A DNA stretch of 64,000 bases from Pseudomonas sp. C1C7 (GTDB lineage: Bacteria; Pseudomonadota; Gammaproteobacteria; Pseudomonadales; Pseudomonadaceae). The stretch is taken from contig NZ_JABFMP010000007.1 in NCBI RefSeq assembly GCF_013359595.1, positions 1 through 64,000 on the forward strand. The letters are read 5' to 3'. Below, one piece after another: positions 1 to 7,989 of the stretch. Under the pieces are notes generated by a model. It saw only the letters and a program-made list of their open reading frames with translations, made no database searches and had not been told where the DNA came from. Each line of letters opens with the position of its first letter. Within the stretch, counting starts at the first letter, position 1. The position numbers and the translations under genes are program-made.

Positions 1-53
1 ATCGCCGATGGTAGTGTGGGGTTTCCCCATGTGAGAGTAGGTCATCGTCAAGA
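1..53 (+). rRNA. rrf: 5S ribosomal RNA, 3' end (partial)
   Basis: The first ~53 bases match the 3' part of Pseudomonas 5S rRNA from memory, including the GGGGTTTCCCC hairpin arm and the closing strand ending GGTCATCGTCAAG. The 5' part and the rest of the rRNA operon lie left of the window. The exact 3' end is estimated from the expected terminal helix. Confidence 0.93.
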
Positions 54-62
54 TTGAATTCC

Positions 63-96
63 AAAACCCCTGTCTGCTCACGCAGACAGGGGTTTT
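63..96 (+). terminator. Rho-independent terminator of the rRNA operon
   Basis: Perfect 14-bp inverted repeat (63-76 with 83-96) around a 6-nt loop, with A-rich and T-rich ends. It follows the 5S end by 9 nt. The A/T flanks are symmetrical, so it could also terminate the minus-strand mgo operon that ends at 121. Confidence 0.9.
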
Positions 97-120
97 GTCT
101 TTCCGGGCCAGCGAAATGCG

Positions 121-582
121 TCAAGCGAACAGCTTCGACACATTCCCCATCGCATCATCCGCAAACGCCTGAACGAATGCCTTGAATCCACCTTCGGCAT
201 GGCCCTGCGCAGGCTCGGCAATGATGCTCCAGGTCGCGACAGAACGATCAGGGCCAGCAGCTTCAACCCGCATCGCTGCCCACAGATTGGCCACCCCCAG
301 CGTGTTATAGATCGTGGTCCAGGTCATGTTCATTGCCCTGTCATCGCGAGAGTTGAGTTGCTCCACCACCAGATTGCCGTCCTTGAAGAACTTCTTGCGC
401 AGGGAGTACACACCATCCCCCGTCATCTCGATATGCGACAACGCCGGGATGAATCGCTCGAAGCCGGCAAAATTGCCGACCACTGCCCACACCTGCGCAG
501 CATCGGCCGCAACCTCTACCGAAGAAACCACATGGCAGCCTTGAGGGTTTTTGATCAGGGTATCGGGTTTCAGATTGATCAT
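121..582 (-). CDS. mgoD: MgoD-like SRPBCC (polyketide cyclase/dehydratase) protein
   Basis: A 153-residue protein of the START/SRPBCC hydrophobic-ligand-binding fold: an N-terminal strand with conserved VSSVEVAA followed by the helix region VWAVVGNFAGFERFIP, typical of Polyketide_cyc2 proteins. It is the last gene of a four-gene minus-strand operon and starts 30 nt after the NRPS stop, with an AGGA-type ribosome site. In mangotoxin-producing P. syringae the fourth gene of the mgo operon (mgoD; pvfD in P. entomophila) has this annotation. Its chemical role is not settled; it may tailor or stabilise the signal product. The name rests on fold plus gene order. Confidence 0.82.
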   Translation of the reverse strand: MINLKPDTLIKNPQGCHVVSSVEVAADAAQVWAVVGNFAGFERFIPALSHIEMTGDGVYSLRKKFFKDGNLVVEQLNSRDDRAMNMTWTTIYNTLGVANLWAAMRVEAAGPDRSVATWSIIAEPAQGHAEGGFKAFVQAFADDAMGNVSKLFA

Positions 583-612
583 GGTTTTGCTCCATTTCCT
601 GGTTGTGATGAA

Positions 613-3600
613 TCAGATGAAATTGATTTCCTTGAGGTACTCGCAGCCACGGCGCAGCAGCGCCGCCGACTTCTCCGGATAACGCGCACCCATCTGCCGC
701 ACACCGGCCTGGGCGTTGTCGTGGCCAATCATCGAGATGTCGCCGATGTCTTCCTCGAAGCCGTTGAGGTAAAACCCCAGCACGCCGAACAACGCGTTAT
801 CGCTATCGACCCGACCCAATTGCTGCTGCCAGTCGGCGACGCTGACCAAAGAAAACTCCCTGCCGCTTTCACGAAAGGACGCCACATAGTTGTCCCAACT
901 CAGCGGTTCGGGGTTGTGCAGGTTGAACACCGCTTTTTCCGGTTGATAGCGGCTGGCATGGAAGGCGATGAAGCGGGCGAGAAAATCCACCGGCATCAAG
1001 TCGAAATTGAGCGCGAACTCCGGCACCTGGCCGAGCTGAATCGAACCTTTGAGCATCAGCATCAAACGATTCTTGTGGGGCTGACACACGCCCGTGAGGC
1101 TGTTGAAGCTGATGTTGCCGGGGCGGTAGAGATTGACCCACACACCGCGCGCCCGAGCCCGCTCCAGGATCCGCTCCCCCACCCACTTGGACAGGTTGTA
1201 ACCATTCTTGATGTAGATCGGCGGTGTCTGCGCGGCGGGCAACTCGAGCACCCGACCCTCGCTGGTAATCGTGCTGGACGCCGAGAGCGTCGAGACGAAG
1301 TTGAAGATCTTCTTGCTGCGCCCTTCACACAGTCGCAAGCATTCGAAAATCGGCTCGACGTTGTCCCGAGCCAGCGACTCGTAATCGAGCACGTGGTTGA
1401 CGTTGGCAGCGTTGTGCACCAGCGCGCCAAACTCCCGATCCAGCCGTTCGTAAACCGCCTGTGAGAGCCCCAGGGACGGTTGCGTGATGTCTGCCGCGTA
1501 AACCCTCACCCGACGCAGATCCAGGTGCTCCAGGCGGTTCTCCCGCAGTGCCAGAGCGAAACGCTCTGCAGCCGACCGCCCACCACCGTCGCGGACCAGA
1601 CAAGCCACTTCATTAGCCCCCCACGCCAACAGCGCTTCGACGATATGCACCCCGACAAAACTGTTGGCACCGGTCACGATCACCTTGTGCACATCGCCCA
1701 TTTGACCCACAGGCAACGGCTGCACCGACAACTCACGGGAGGCGTCGGCCAGGGCCTGTTCGCTCAGCACCTCTTCGCTGCCAGAACCACGAACCAGCGT
1801 CGCGAGCTTCGCGATCGTAGGAAGCTCGATGAACCGGTTGATCGAAATGCTGCGCCCGAACTCCTCACGCAGACGCAGCAACATGCGCGACAGCAGGATC
1901 GAATGGCCACCCAAATTGAAAAAGCTTTCGTCGGTCGAAATATCGCGCGCCGGCAAGTCCAGCAAGTCGGCCCAGATCTCCAGCAAATGCGCTTCATCGG
2001 CGCTGGCCGGCAGACGTCGCGTGGCCAGCTCACTCACACTCACTGGCAGCTCCAGCAGTGCCTTGCGATCAACCTTGCCGTTGCTCGCATAGGGCATGCT
2101 CGTCAGCTCGGACCACGCAACGGGTCGCATGTAGTCCGGCAAACTATCCGCTGCATGTGCCTTCAGCGTTTCCAGAGCAACACCAGGTTGAGGCTGGGCG
2201 AGGAAGGCCAGAATCCGTCGCTGACTGTCGATCACCACCGCCACCTGACGATACAACCCGGCGTCCCTCAGGCAGCGCTCAATCTCCTCCGGCTCGACCC
2301 GAAACCCGCGAATCTTCACCTGATTGTCCCGCCGCCCACACAACTCGATCCCGCCAGCAGTCCACCTCGCCATATCCCCCGTGCGATAAACCCGAAGGCT
2401 TCGTCCATCCGGCAGATTCAGGTCCAGATAGCGCGAAGAGGTCTGCTGTGGATTGTTCAGATACCCCAGGCACACCCCCGGCCCGACGATGTACAACTCG
2501 CCGACCGCCTGCTCGATCACCGGCTGCATCTCCTCATCGAGAATCAGCATCTGACTGTTGGCGATTGGCCCACCCAAACACCGATTGTGATCGCCCGCCT
2601 GCAATCGACGCGCAGTGATCAGCACCGTGGCTTCAGTAGGCCCATAGAGGTTGTAGAGCTTGCCCTGGCGGCTCAGTTGCTCGATTACCCAGGGCTCGCA
2701 GACATCGCCCCCGGTCATCACATGCTCGAGTTCACGCAGCTGCTCCAGCGGCAGAATGCTCAGCAGCGCCGGCGGCAAAAATGCGTGGCTCAAACGGTGC
2801 TGACGAATCAGCTCCACCAGTTGCAGCGGGTCGCGGCGCTGATCGTCGTCGGGCACGATCAGCTCGGCGCCCTGCAGCAGGGTAGGGAAAATATCGATCA
2901 GCGATGAGTCGAAACTCAGCGAAGAAAACTGCAGCACCCGACTGTGCTCGTTCAGTTGCACATAGTCGGCGTACCACGCTGTGAAGTGCGCGAGGTTGGC
3001 CTGGCTGAGCAGCACGCCTTTGGGGTGGCCCGTGGTGCCCGAGGTGTAGAGCGCCATGCACGGCGCGTCGAGATCGGGGCGACGGCGCATCAGCGGGTGA
3101 TCGAGACTCACCCCTTCGACGTCGATGGCGGTGATGTCCAGCCCCGGCATTTCAGTCGCCAGTAGATGCTGTCCGTCATGCAGCAGCAACACCGCCCCGG
3201 CGTTCGACAGGATGTACTGCTGACGTTGCAGCGGATGGCTCGGCTCCAGCGGCAGGTACACCGCGCCACACCCCAGCACCGCCAGGATCCCGGCATACAG
3301 CGCACTGCATTTCGGCAGACAGACGCCCACCACCGGCGGTCCTTCCAGAGAGTCAAGCAACGGCTGCAAGCGTTGCTGTATCGCACAACTCAATGCATGC
3401 AATTGGCGATAGTCCAACACGCTTCCCCCAACATTCAGCGCCGGTCGCCGGGCAGACTGAATGAAACGCTGCTCAAGCCGCTCGATCATCGGTATTTGAG
3501 CAATGGCCAGCAGCCGGGGATCAGCCGTCGCGTTGAGCCGATGGACAAAGGCCAGGCTGTCCAGAAACAGCAGATTCTCAATCGATTCGAAGTGAGGACA

Positions 3601-4020
3601 AACCGCAGATTCGGCGAGCCTGAAATACTCGGCGTCCCGTGAGTAGCGACTGACCAGCAAACTCACCTGATCCACCAGTTCCGCCAGAGCCCGCAAGCGT
3701 AGCGCCTGACCGTTGCCCGAAGGTTCATCGGCCATCGGCACTCGACTCACCCATCTGGAATTGACTGCGCATAACAGATCCAGCGAAGGCAGGCCTGACA
3801 CACCATTCAGACCAACGCCCACTTGCAGCGTCAGGCGCGGCGCATCAATGGGCACCTGAAAATCGAAGCTCAAGTCTTCGATCAGCAGATCCACCTCACG
3901 CGACACAGGCCCATCGAGCGACGTCACCCGCTTCAGCGCATGTCCATGTTGTTCCAGTTCCAGCCCCAGGTCAGTCAAGGCCTGGCTTCGTCCAATGAGC
4001 AAAATGTCGAGACGTCTCAT
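613..4020 (-). CDS. mgoA: MgoA-like NRPS: adenylation-thiolation-reductase
   Basis: A single-module nonribosomal peptide synthetase of 1135 residues. Visible in order: an N-terminal ~190-residue region I cannot assign; an adenylation domain with A3 LYTSGTTGHPKG (~322), A5 NLYGPTEAT (~455), A7 YRTGD (~543), A8 (~570) and A10 NGKVDRKAL (~645); a carrier domain with LGGHSILLSR (attachment Ser ~706); and an NADP-dependent thioester reductase with VTGANSFVG (~785) and catalytic YNLSKW (~940). There is no condensation domain, so it should load one amino acid and release it as an aldehyde or alcohol. The ortholog MgoA/PvfC is needed for mangotoxin regulation and Pvf signalling. It starts 13 nt after mgoC with a GAGGAGT site. 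Confidence 0.92.
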   Translation of the reverse strand: MRRLDILLIGRSQALTDLGLELEQHGHALKRVTSLDGPVSREVDLLIEDLSFDFQVPIDAPRLTLQVGVGLNGVSGLPSLDLLCAVNSRWVSRVPMADEPSGNGQALRLRALAELVDQVSLLVSRYSRDAEYFRLAESAVCPHFESIENLLFLDSLAFVHRLNATADPRLLAIAQIPMIERLEQRFIQSARRPALNVGGSVLDYRQLHALSCAIQQRLQPLLDSLEGPPVVGVCLPKCSALYAGILAVLGCGAVYLPLEPSHPLQRQQYILSNAGAVLLLHDGQHLLATEMPGLDITAIDVEGVSLDHPLMRRRPDLDAPCMALYTSGTTGHPKGVLLSQANLAHFTAWYADYVQLNEHSRVLQFSSLSFDSSLIDIFPTLLQGAELIVPDDDQRRDPLQLVELIRQHRLSHAFLPPALLSILPLEQLRELEHVMTGGDVCEPWVIEQLSRQGKLYNLYGPTEATVLITARRLQAGDHNRCLGGPIANSQMLILDEEMQPVIEQAVGELYIVGPGVCLGYLNNPQQTSSRYLDLNLPDGRSLRVYRTGDMARWTAGGIELCGRRDNQVKIRGFRVEPEEIERCLRDAGLYRQVAVVIDSQRRILAFLAQPQPGVALETLKAHAADSLPDYMRPVAWSELTSMPYASNGKVDRKALLELPVSVSELATRRLPASADEAHLLEIWADLLDLPARDISTDESFFNLGGHSILLSRMLLRLREEFGRSISINRFIELPTIAKLATLVRGSGSEEVLSEQALADASRELSVQPLPVGQMGDVHKVIVTGANSFVGVHIVEALLAWGANEVACLVRDGGGRSAAERFALALRENRLEHLDLRRVRVYAADITQPSLGLSQAVYERLDREFGALVHNAANVNHVLDYESLARDNVEPIFECLRLCEGRSKKIFNFVSTLSASSTITSEGRVLELPAAQTPPIYIKNGYNLSKWVGERILERARARGVWVNLYRPGNISFNSLTGVCQPHKNRLMLMLKGSIQLGQVPEFALNFDLMPVDFLARFIAFHASRYQPEKAVFNLHNPEPLSWDNYVASFRESGREFSLVSVADWQQQLGRVDSDNALFGVLGFYLNGFEEDIGDISMIGHDNAQAGVRQMGARYPEKSAALLRRGCEYLKEINFI

Positions 4021-4033
4021 GGTGTACTCCTCG

Positions 4034-4963
4034 TCAATTCAGGTAGTCGCTCAAGGCGCTTTGCACGCACGGCGAATCGAGCAGTGAGCTGCTGCGCAGG
4101 AACCGCACGATGTTGGCCACCAGCGGGTGATGGCGGTTGATCGGGTAGGCCAGCCCCGACGCCTCGCTCCTTAAGGCCATGCGCGCGGCGTCGCTGATCG
4201 GCAAGGCCTCGATCAGGCGCAGGTCGAAGGACTTCTGGATGTCGTTGGTCAGGTAATGGCCGATGAACACCGGCAGGATCTGTGCGATGCACTGGCGGTC
4301 GGCTTCGCTCGCGGTGTGCCAGTAGATGCGCACCATCCGCGTCCAGAAACCGGAGTGCCGGCCTTCGTCGAGCAAGTGATCGGCCATCAGCCCCTTGATC
4401 GATTGCTTGACCGTGTCGTCCTTGGCGAACGCCGCGACGTCACCGGTCACGGTGTTCTCCGCGATGGCCACGCAGATCAGCTCCACCGCGCCGCGCAGGT
4501 GCATCGGCGCCAGAGCGATGGCTGCCGGGATCGCACGGCTGAGTTCGATTTCGTCCGGCAACTCGATGGGGGTGATGCCGGTCAGGGCGACCGTCTGCTG
4601 CATGAAATCCATGGCCACCAGCGCGTGGTAATCCTCGTCGATCACCACGGTCATGGCGTCGTAGCGGCAGGCGAACGGGAAGGCCAGGTCGAAGCGATTC
4701 TTGGCGATGCTGCGGGCGGTCTTGTCGACGATCTCGGTTTCGAAAATCACCACGTCGTTGATGAATTTGTACAGCGTCTGCACCAGCGCGAAATCCCGTT
4801 GCCCAGGGCACTCGCGCAGGAAGGTTTCGCTCAGCACCAGCGGCTGACGGCTCAAGGGGTAGATCAGCTTGTCGTCGTTCTCCAGCACACGGCGCGGGCG
4901 CGTGCGGATGGTCGCGCGGTTTTCCCAGGTGTCGGCGAACGACAGGTAGTCGGCGGCGTTCAT
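4034..4963 (-). CDS. mgoC: MgoC-like diiron N-oxygenase (AurF family)
   Basis: 309 residues from the ATG at 4963; a longer reading frame exists upstream but overlaps mgoB. Diiron-ligand motifs of the AurF/PF11583 family are visible: EDYHA (~108) and DEGRH (~196), on predicted helices, with other acidic residues between them. AurF enzymes oxidise amines to hydroxylamine or nitro groups. In the mgo/pvf and ham pathways this enzyme N-oxidises the amino acid held by or released from the NRPS. It overlaps mgoB by 4 nt (ATGA), implying translational coupling. Soluble, with no signal peptide. Confidence 0.88.
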   Translation of the reverse strand: MNAADYLSFADTWENRATIRTRPRRVLENDDKLIYPLSRQPLVLSETFLRECPGQRDFALVQTLYKFINDVVIFETEIVDKTARSIAKNRFDLAFPFACRYDAMTVVIDEDYHALVAMDFMQQTVALTGITPIELPDEIELSRAIPAAIALAPMHLRGAVELICVAIAENTVTGDVAAFAKDDTVKQSIKGLMADHLLDEGRHSGFWTRMVRIYWHTASEADRQCIAQILPVFIGHYLTNDIQKSFDLRLIEALPISDAARMALRSEASGLAYPINRHHPLVANIVRFLRSSSLLDSPCVQSALSDYLN

Positions 4964-5736
4964 GCGTTCACCTCCACCAGCGCTTCGCTCATGCTCAGGC
5001 GAAGGCCGTCCCATAGCGCAATGCGGCTTTCCACCGCAGCGAGTGCACTGGCGTACACCTCCTGTTCGCGTTGCGGGTCGCCATCGACCAGGCGTGCGAG
5101 AAGTTTTTCCGCGGCGGGGCCGTGGTCTTCGGAATCGACCTCGATGTGTCGCGCGAGGTAATAGCGAAAGGTCGGGGCCTGTTCGATGCCGATGCCCCAC
5201 TCATCGAGAATGCGCTGGAACATGTGCGGGATCACGCTCTCGCGACCATGCAGGAACGTCGCCGCAACGCTGTGACCCGGCGCATGCAACGCGGTGTGCA
5301 GGGTGTGGCGCACGAAGCGCGCCGCGGCCGGATCGACCTCCACGCTCTGCAGCGCCACGTCATAGCTCACGCCTTCCTGTTGCAAGGCCACGAAGCGCTC
5401 CACGGCGGCAGTGCAGGCACCGACTTCGCGCATGGCATCCAGATACAGCTCGAAATGGCTGTAGTGCCCCTGGGCCGGACGGTCATCGGACTCTTCACCC
5501 AGTACGATTTCATTGATCAACCGCGCCGCCTGAGGATCGCGCGGTGGCAGCCAGGGCAGGCGGGTGCAGGTCAGCTCCTGCTGCAGGCGTTTGGTCAGCG
5601 ACATGAAGTCCCAGACGGCGAAGACATGGCTTTCCATGAAGCGCTGCAATATCGACAGTGAATTGATTTCGCAGAAGATCGGGTGCGAACTTAGTTCGGC
5701 TTTCCTTTGTTCCAGAAGTTCTTTGGTGGCGTTCAT
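4960..5736 (-). CDS. mgoB: MgoB-like haem-oxygenase-like diiron oxidase (DUF3050)
   Basis: 258 residues from the ATG at 5736, chosen because AAGGGA lies 6 nt upstream; an in-frame ATG at 5793 adds 19 residues but has no better site. The helical protein carries the H-x3-D-x3-H ligand signature of haem-oxygenase-like diiron oxidases (HIEVDSEDH, ~193-201) and an upstream acidic cluster GEESDD. MgoB/PvfA homologues are annotated as haem oxygenase-like or DUF3050. Together with the AurF-like partner it would complete oxidation of the amino-acid nitrogen. It is the first gene of the operon, so its leader carries the promoter. Confidence 0.85.
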   Translation of the reverse strand: MNATKELLEQRKAELSSHPIFCEINSLSILQRFMESHVFAVWDFMSLTKRLQQELTCTRLPWLPPRDPQAARLINEIVLGEESDDRPAQGHYSHFELYLDAMREVGACTAAVERFVALQQEGVSYDVALQSVEVDPAAARFVRHTLHTALHAPGHSVAATFLHGRESVIPHMFQRILDEWGIGIEQAPTFRYYLARHIEVDSEDHGPAAEKLLARLVDGDPQREQEVYASALAAVESRIALWDGLRLSMSEALVEVNA

Positions 5737-6375
5737 GGATAATCCCTTCAATGATCGGAAGTTGTGTTCGGCTATTGGCAGTCCGTAGTTCAAAGTTTTC
5801 TACTGGCGAACAAATGCCGCGGCAGGACTAATGTCTGCAAGTTCTGGTCATGTGTTTACAAGCCGCAGCTACGGGCGGCGATAGAAAAGCTAGTACAGGA
5901 AAATAGTGTCGGGCAAGTTATTTTATTGATATTTGAAGTTTTGATTTTTTCAGGCGCGACAACTTCCAATAAGACTTTTGATTTAAGTTTTATTTGGGCG
6001 TAGTTGCTCCTTCCAACTTATATAAGTCGAAATTTTTATAAAGAGTGAATGCCTCACTCGAAGCAACTTTCCGATGAAGTTCATTGAGGTGATTTGAGGG
6101 ATGAAAGTGAGCCGAAGCTGAGGTCGACGCTCTCCTGTCCCGGGGCAAGACTCCTTCCGTTGGTTCCTGTTGCGGGGGCTGCGTCACTACAGCAGGCGTT
6201 GCCCGTTCATGGCTCGTTGTCGACCCAGGAATCAGCGTAATTCAAGGCAGGGGCGATCACCGAGACATACGAGTCGGTGAAGGGAGGAGAGGGCGGGAAA
6301 ATGTAAGCGGATGGTTCTGGCAGGAGCATGACTGCGATAGCGACACAAGATCGCTATCGCAGGATGGGGGATGCT
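5737..6375. other. AT-rich intergenic leader of the mgo operon
   Basis: About 640 nt without a convincing gene. Bases ~5780-6060 are clearly more AT-rich than the surroundings and probably hold the mgo promoter (minus strand). There is a 6-bp inverted repeat GAGTGA/TCACTC near 6045-6061. Short open frames exist on both strands but lack good ribosome sites or family features. The segment nearer the GntR gene returns to normal composition. Confidence 0.6.
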
Positions 6376-7086
6376 TTATCTTTGAGCTTTCTTGCTCTGC
6401 GCCTCAGGACTTTCGAGGTAGCGGGTAATGACCTCGACGCCCCGATTGAGGTGATGTTCAAGCAATTCCACGGAAGTGGCGACGTCGCGATTTTCGGCGG
6501 CATGCAACAGCGCGCGGTGGTCTTCCTGGGACAGCTTGCCCAGGCCCATGGCTTCCAGGTTGAAACGCAGGAAGCGTTCCTCCTCGTTCAAGCCATCCTC
6601 GATCAGCCGTAAGAGGCGCTTGTTGGGCGCCTTGCAGTACAGCGACATGTGGAAAAGGCGGTTGAGCCGGCCGATTTCGGTGTAGTCGTGCTGGGTTTCC
6701 AGCTCGTCGATATAGCGCGCGGCCTGTTCCAGATCCGCAGTTTCCAGCAGCGGAATCGACAGGCGCAGTGCTTCGGACTCCAGCAGGATGCGCAGTGCGT
6801 AGGTTTCCACGGCGTCGCCCTGAACCAGAGGCGCGACCACCGCCCCTTTGTGGGCAACCACGTTGAGCAGCGCCTGGGCCTCGAGCTGGCGCAAGGCTTC
6901 GCGCACGGGCATGCGGCTGACCCCGAACAGATCGGCCAGATCCTGTTGGCGCAGGGCGATGCCGCAAGGCAGGCGACCATCCAGAATCGCCGCACGCAAG
7001 GTCTCTTCAATGATGGAACGAGCCAGGTGCGCCGGAATCGGCCCGTTGACCTTGATGCTGCTGAGAGGGTTGGGCTTTTGTGTCAC
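6376..7086 (-). CDS. GntR-family transcriptional regulator (FCD domain)
   Basis: Winged-helix repressor of the FadR/VanR branch. The N-terminal HTH contains LRQQDLADLFGVSRMPVREA, the typical GntR recognition region; the C-terminal all-helical FCD ligand domain holds H residues in RLFHMSLY and EDHRALL that usually bind a metal or carboxylate. I chose the GTG at 7086 (236 residues), preceded by CAGGGTG; an upstream ATG at 7164 would add an unusual N-terminus and overlap the operator-like palindrome. Divergent from lapG. Ligand unknown; FCD regulators usually sense small organic acids. Confidence 0.85.
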   Translation of the reverse strand: MTQKPNPLSSIKVNGPIPAHLARSIIEETLRAAILDGRLPCGIALRQQDLADLFGVSRMPVREALRQLEAQALLNVVAHKGAVVAPLVQGDAVETYALRILLESEALRLSIPLLETADLEQAARYIDELETQHDYTEIGRLNRLFHMSLYCKAPNKRLLRLIEDGLNEEERFLRFNLEAMGLGKLSQEDHRALLHAAENRDVATSVELLEHHLNRGVEVITRYLESPEAQSKKAQR

Positions 7087-7116
7087 TACAACGCACCCTG
7101 ATTGGCTGATTTGATT

Positions 7117-7126
7117 TTGGATCCAA
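7117..7126. promoter_or_regulatory. Candidate GntR operator (TTGGATCCAA palindrome)
   Basis: Perfect 10-bp palindrome 31 nt upstream of the GntR start and 86 nt before lapG. FadR/VanR-type regulators bind short palindromes of this kind, so autoregulation is likely. Inference only. Confidence 0.5.
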
Positions 7127-7211
7127 TTGACACTAGTAACCGCCAGACGGCTTGTCAAACGCACGATATCGAGGCTTTTTCTAAGTCTAGTCCGCCTCGG
7201 TTGATCTCACC

Positions 7212-7976
7212 GTGCCATTGTTTTTTCAAGGGCTAACCTACACCATCAACCGACTTTCACCTGCCGCTCCAGAGTGCCTTGCATTGGCTTTACCTTTCCC
7301 CAGATCCCGGATATTGCGCGGGCTGTGCGGCGCCTTGCTGCTCGCTGGCATCATGCTGGGCGCTGTGCAGGCCGACTGGGATTTTTCCCTGATCAGCCGT
7401 CGGGCGCAGGCATTGTACGGACCTTTGGGTGAAGGTCAGAAGCGTATTGATGATTGGCAACAGTTGCTGGCCACGCAGAAGTCCATCGGCGAGCTGGAGC
7501 AGCTCAACCTGGTCAACCGTTTCTTCAACCAGCGCATGCGCTACGTGGAGGATATCGACCTCTGGCATCAGGTCGATTACTGGGAAACGCCGATAGAAGC
7601 CCTTTGGAAAGGCGCAGGTGATTGCGAAGACTACGCTATTGCCAAGTATTTCAGCCTGCGGCACCTCGGGGTGGACAGTGACAAGTTGCGCATCACCTAC
7701 GTAAAGGCCTTGCGCCTGAATCGCGCGCACATGGTGCTGACCTATTACGCGCGTCCGGACGCCATGCCGCTGGTGCTCGACAGCCTGACCGACAGTATCC
7801 AGCCGGCCAGTGAGCGTACAGACCTGCTGCCGGTCTACTCTTTCAATGCGGAAGGTTTGTGGCTGCCCGGTGCCAAGGGTAACCAGAAGGTCGGTGACAC
7901 CAAGCGCCTGTCCCGTTGGCAGGATCTGCTTAAGAAAATGCAGGCCGAAGGATTTCCGGTCGAGACCACTCACTAG
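7212..7976 (+). CDS. lapG: LapG periplasmic cysteine protease
   Basis: Bacterial transglutaminase-like cysteine proteinase. The catalytic triad is readable as Cys138 (GDCEDY), His173 (NRAHMVL) and Asp190 (LVLDS). A hydrophobic segment (~38-52) ending near VQAD serves as signal peptide for export. LapG cleaves the N-terminal retention region of the giant adhesin LapA and releases cells from biofilm. It is held inactive by c-di-GMP-bound LapD, whose gene starts 13 nt downstream. The GTG at 7212 is a plausible start, but a TTG inside the frame nearer the signal sequence is possible. Confidence 0.93.
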   Translation: MPLFFQGLTYTINRLSPAAPECLALALPFPRSRILRGLCGALLLAGIMLGAVQADWDFSLISRRAQALYGPLGEGQKRIDDWQQLLATQKSIGELEQLNLVNRFFNQRMRYVEDIDLWHQVDYWETPIEALWKGAGDCEDYAIAKYFSLRHLGVDSDKLRITYVKALRLNRAHMVLTYYARPDAMPLVLDSLTDSIQPASERTDLLPVYSFNAEGLWLPGAKGNQKVGDTKRLSRWQDLLKKMQAEGFPVETTH

Positions 7977-7989
7977 GAGCTGCCCACAG

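Noticed and set aside
5764..6187. Short open frames on both strands in the mgo leader
   Set aside because: Weak or absent ribosome sites and no protein-like pattern in an AT-rich control region.
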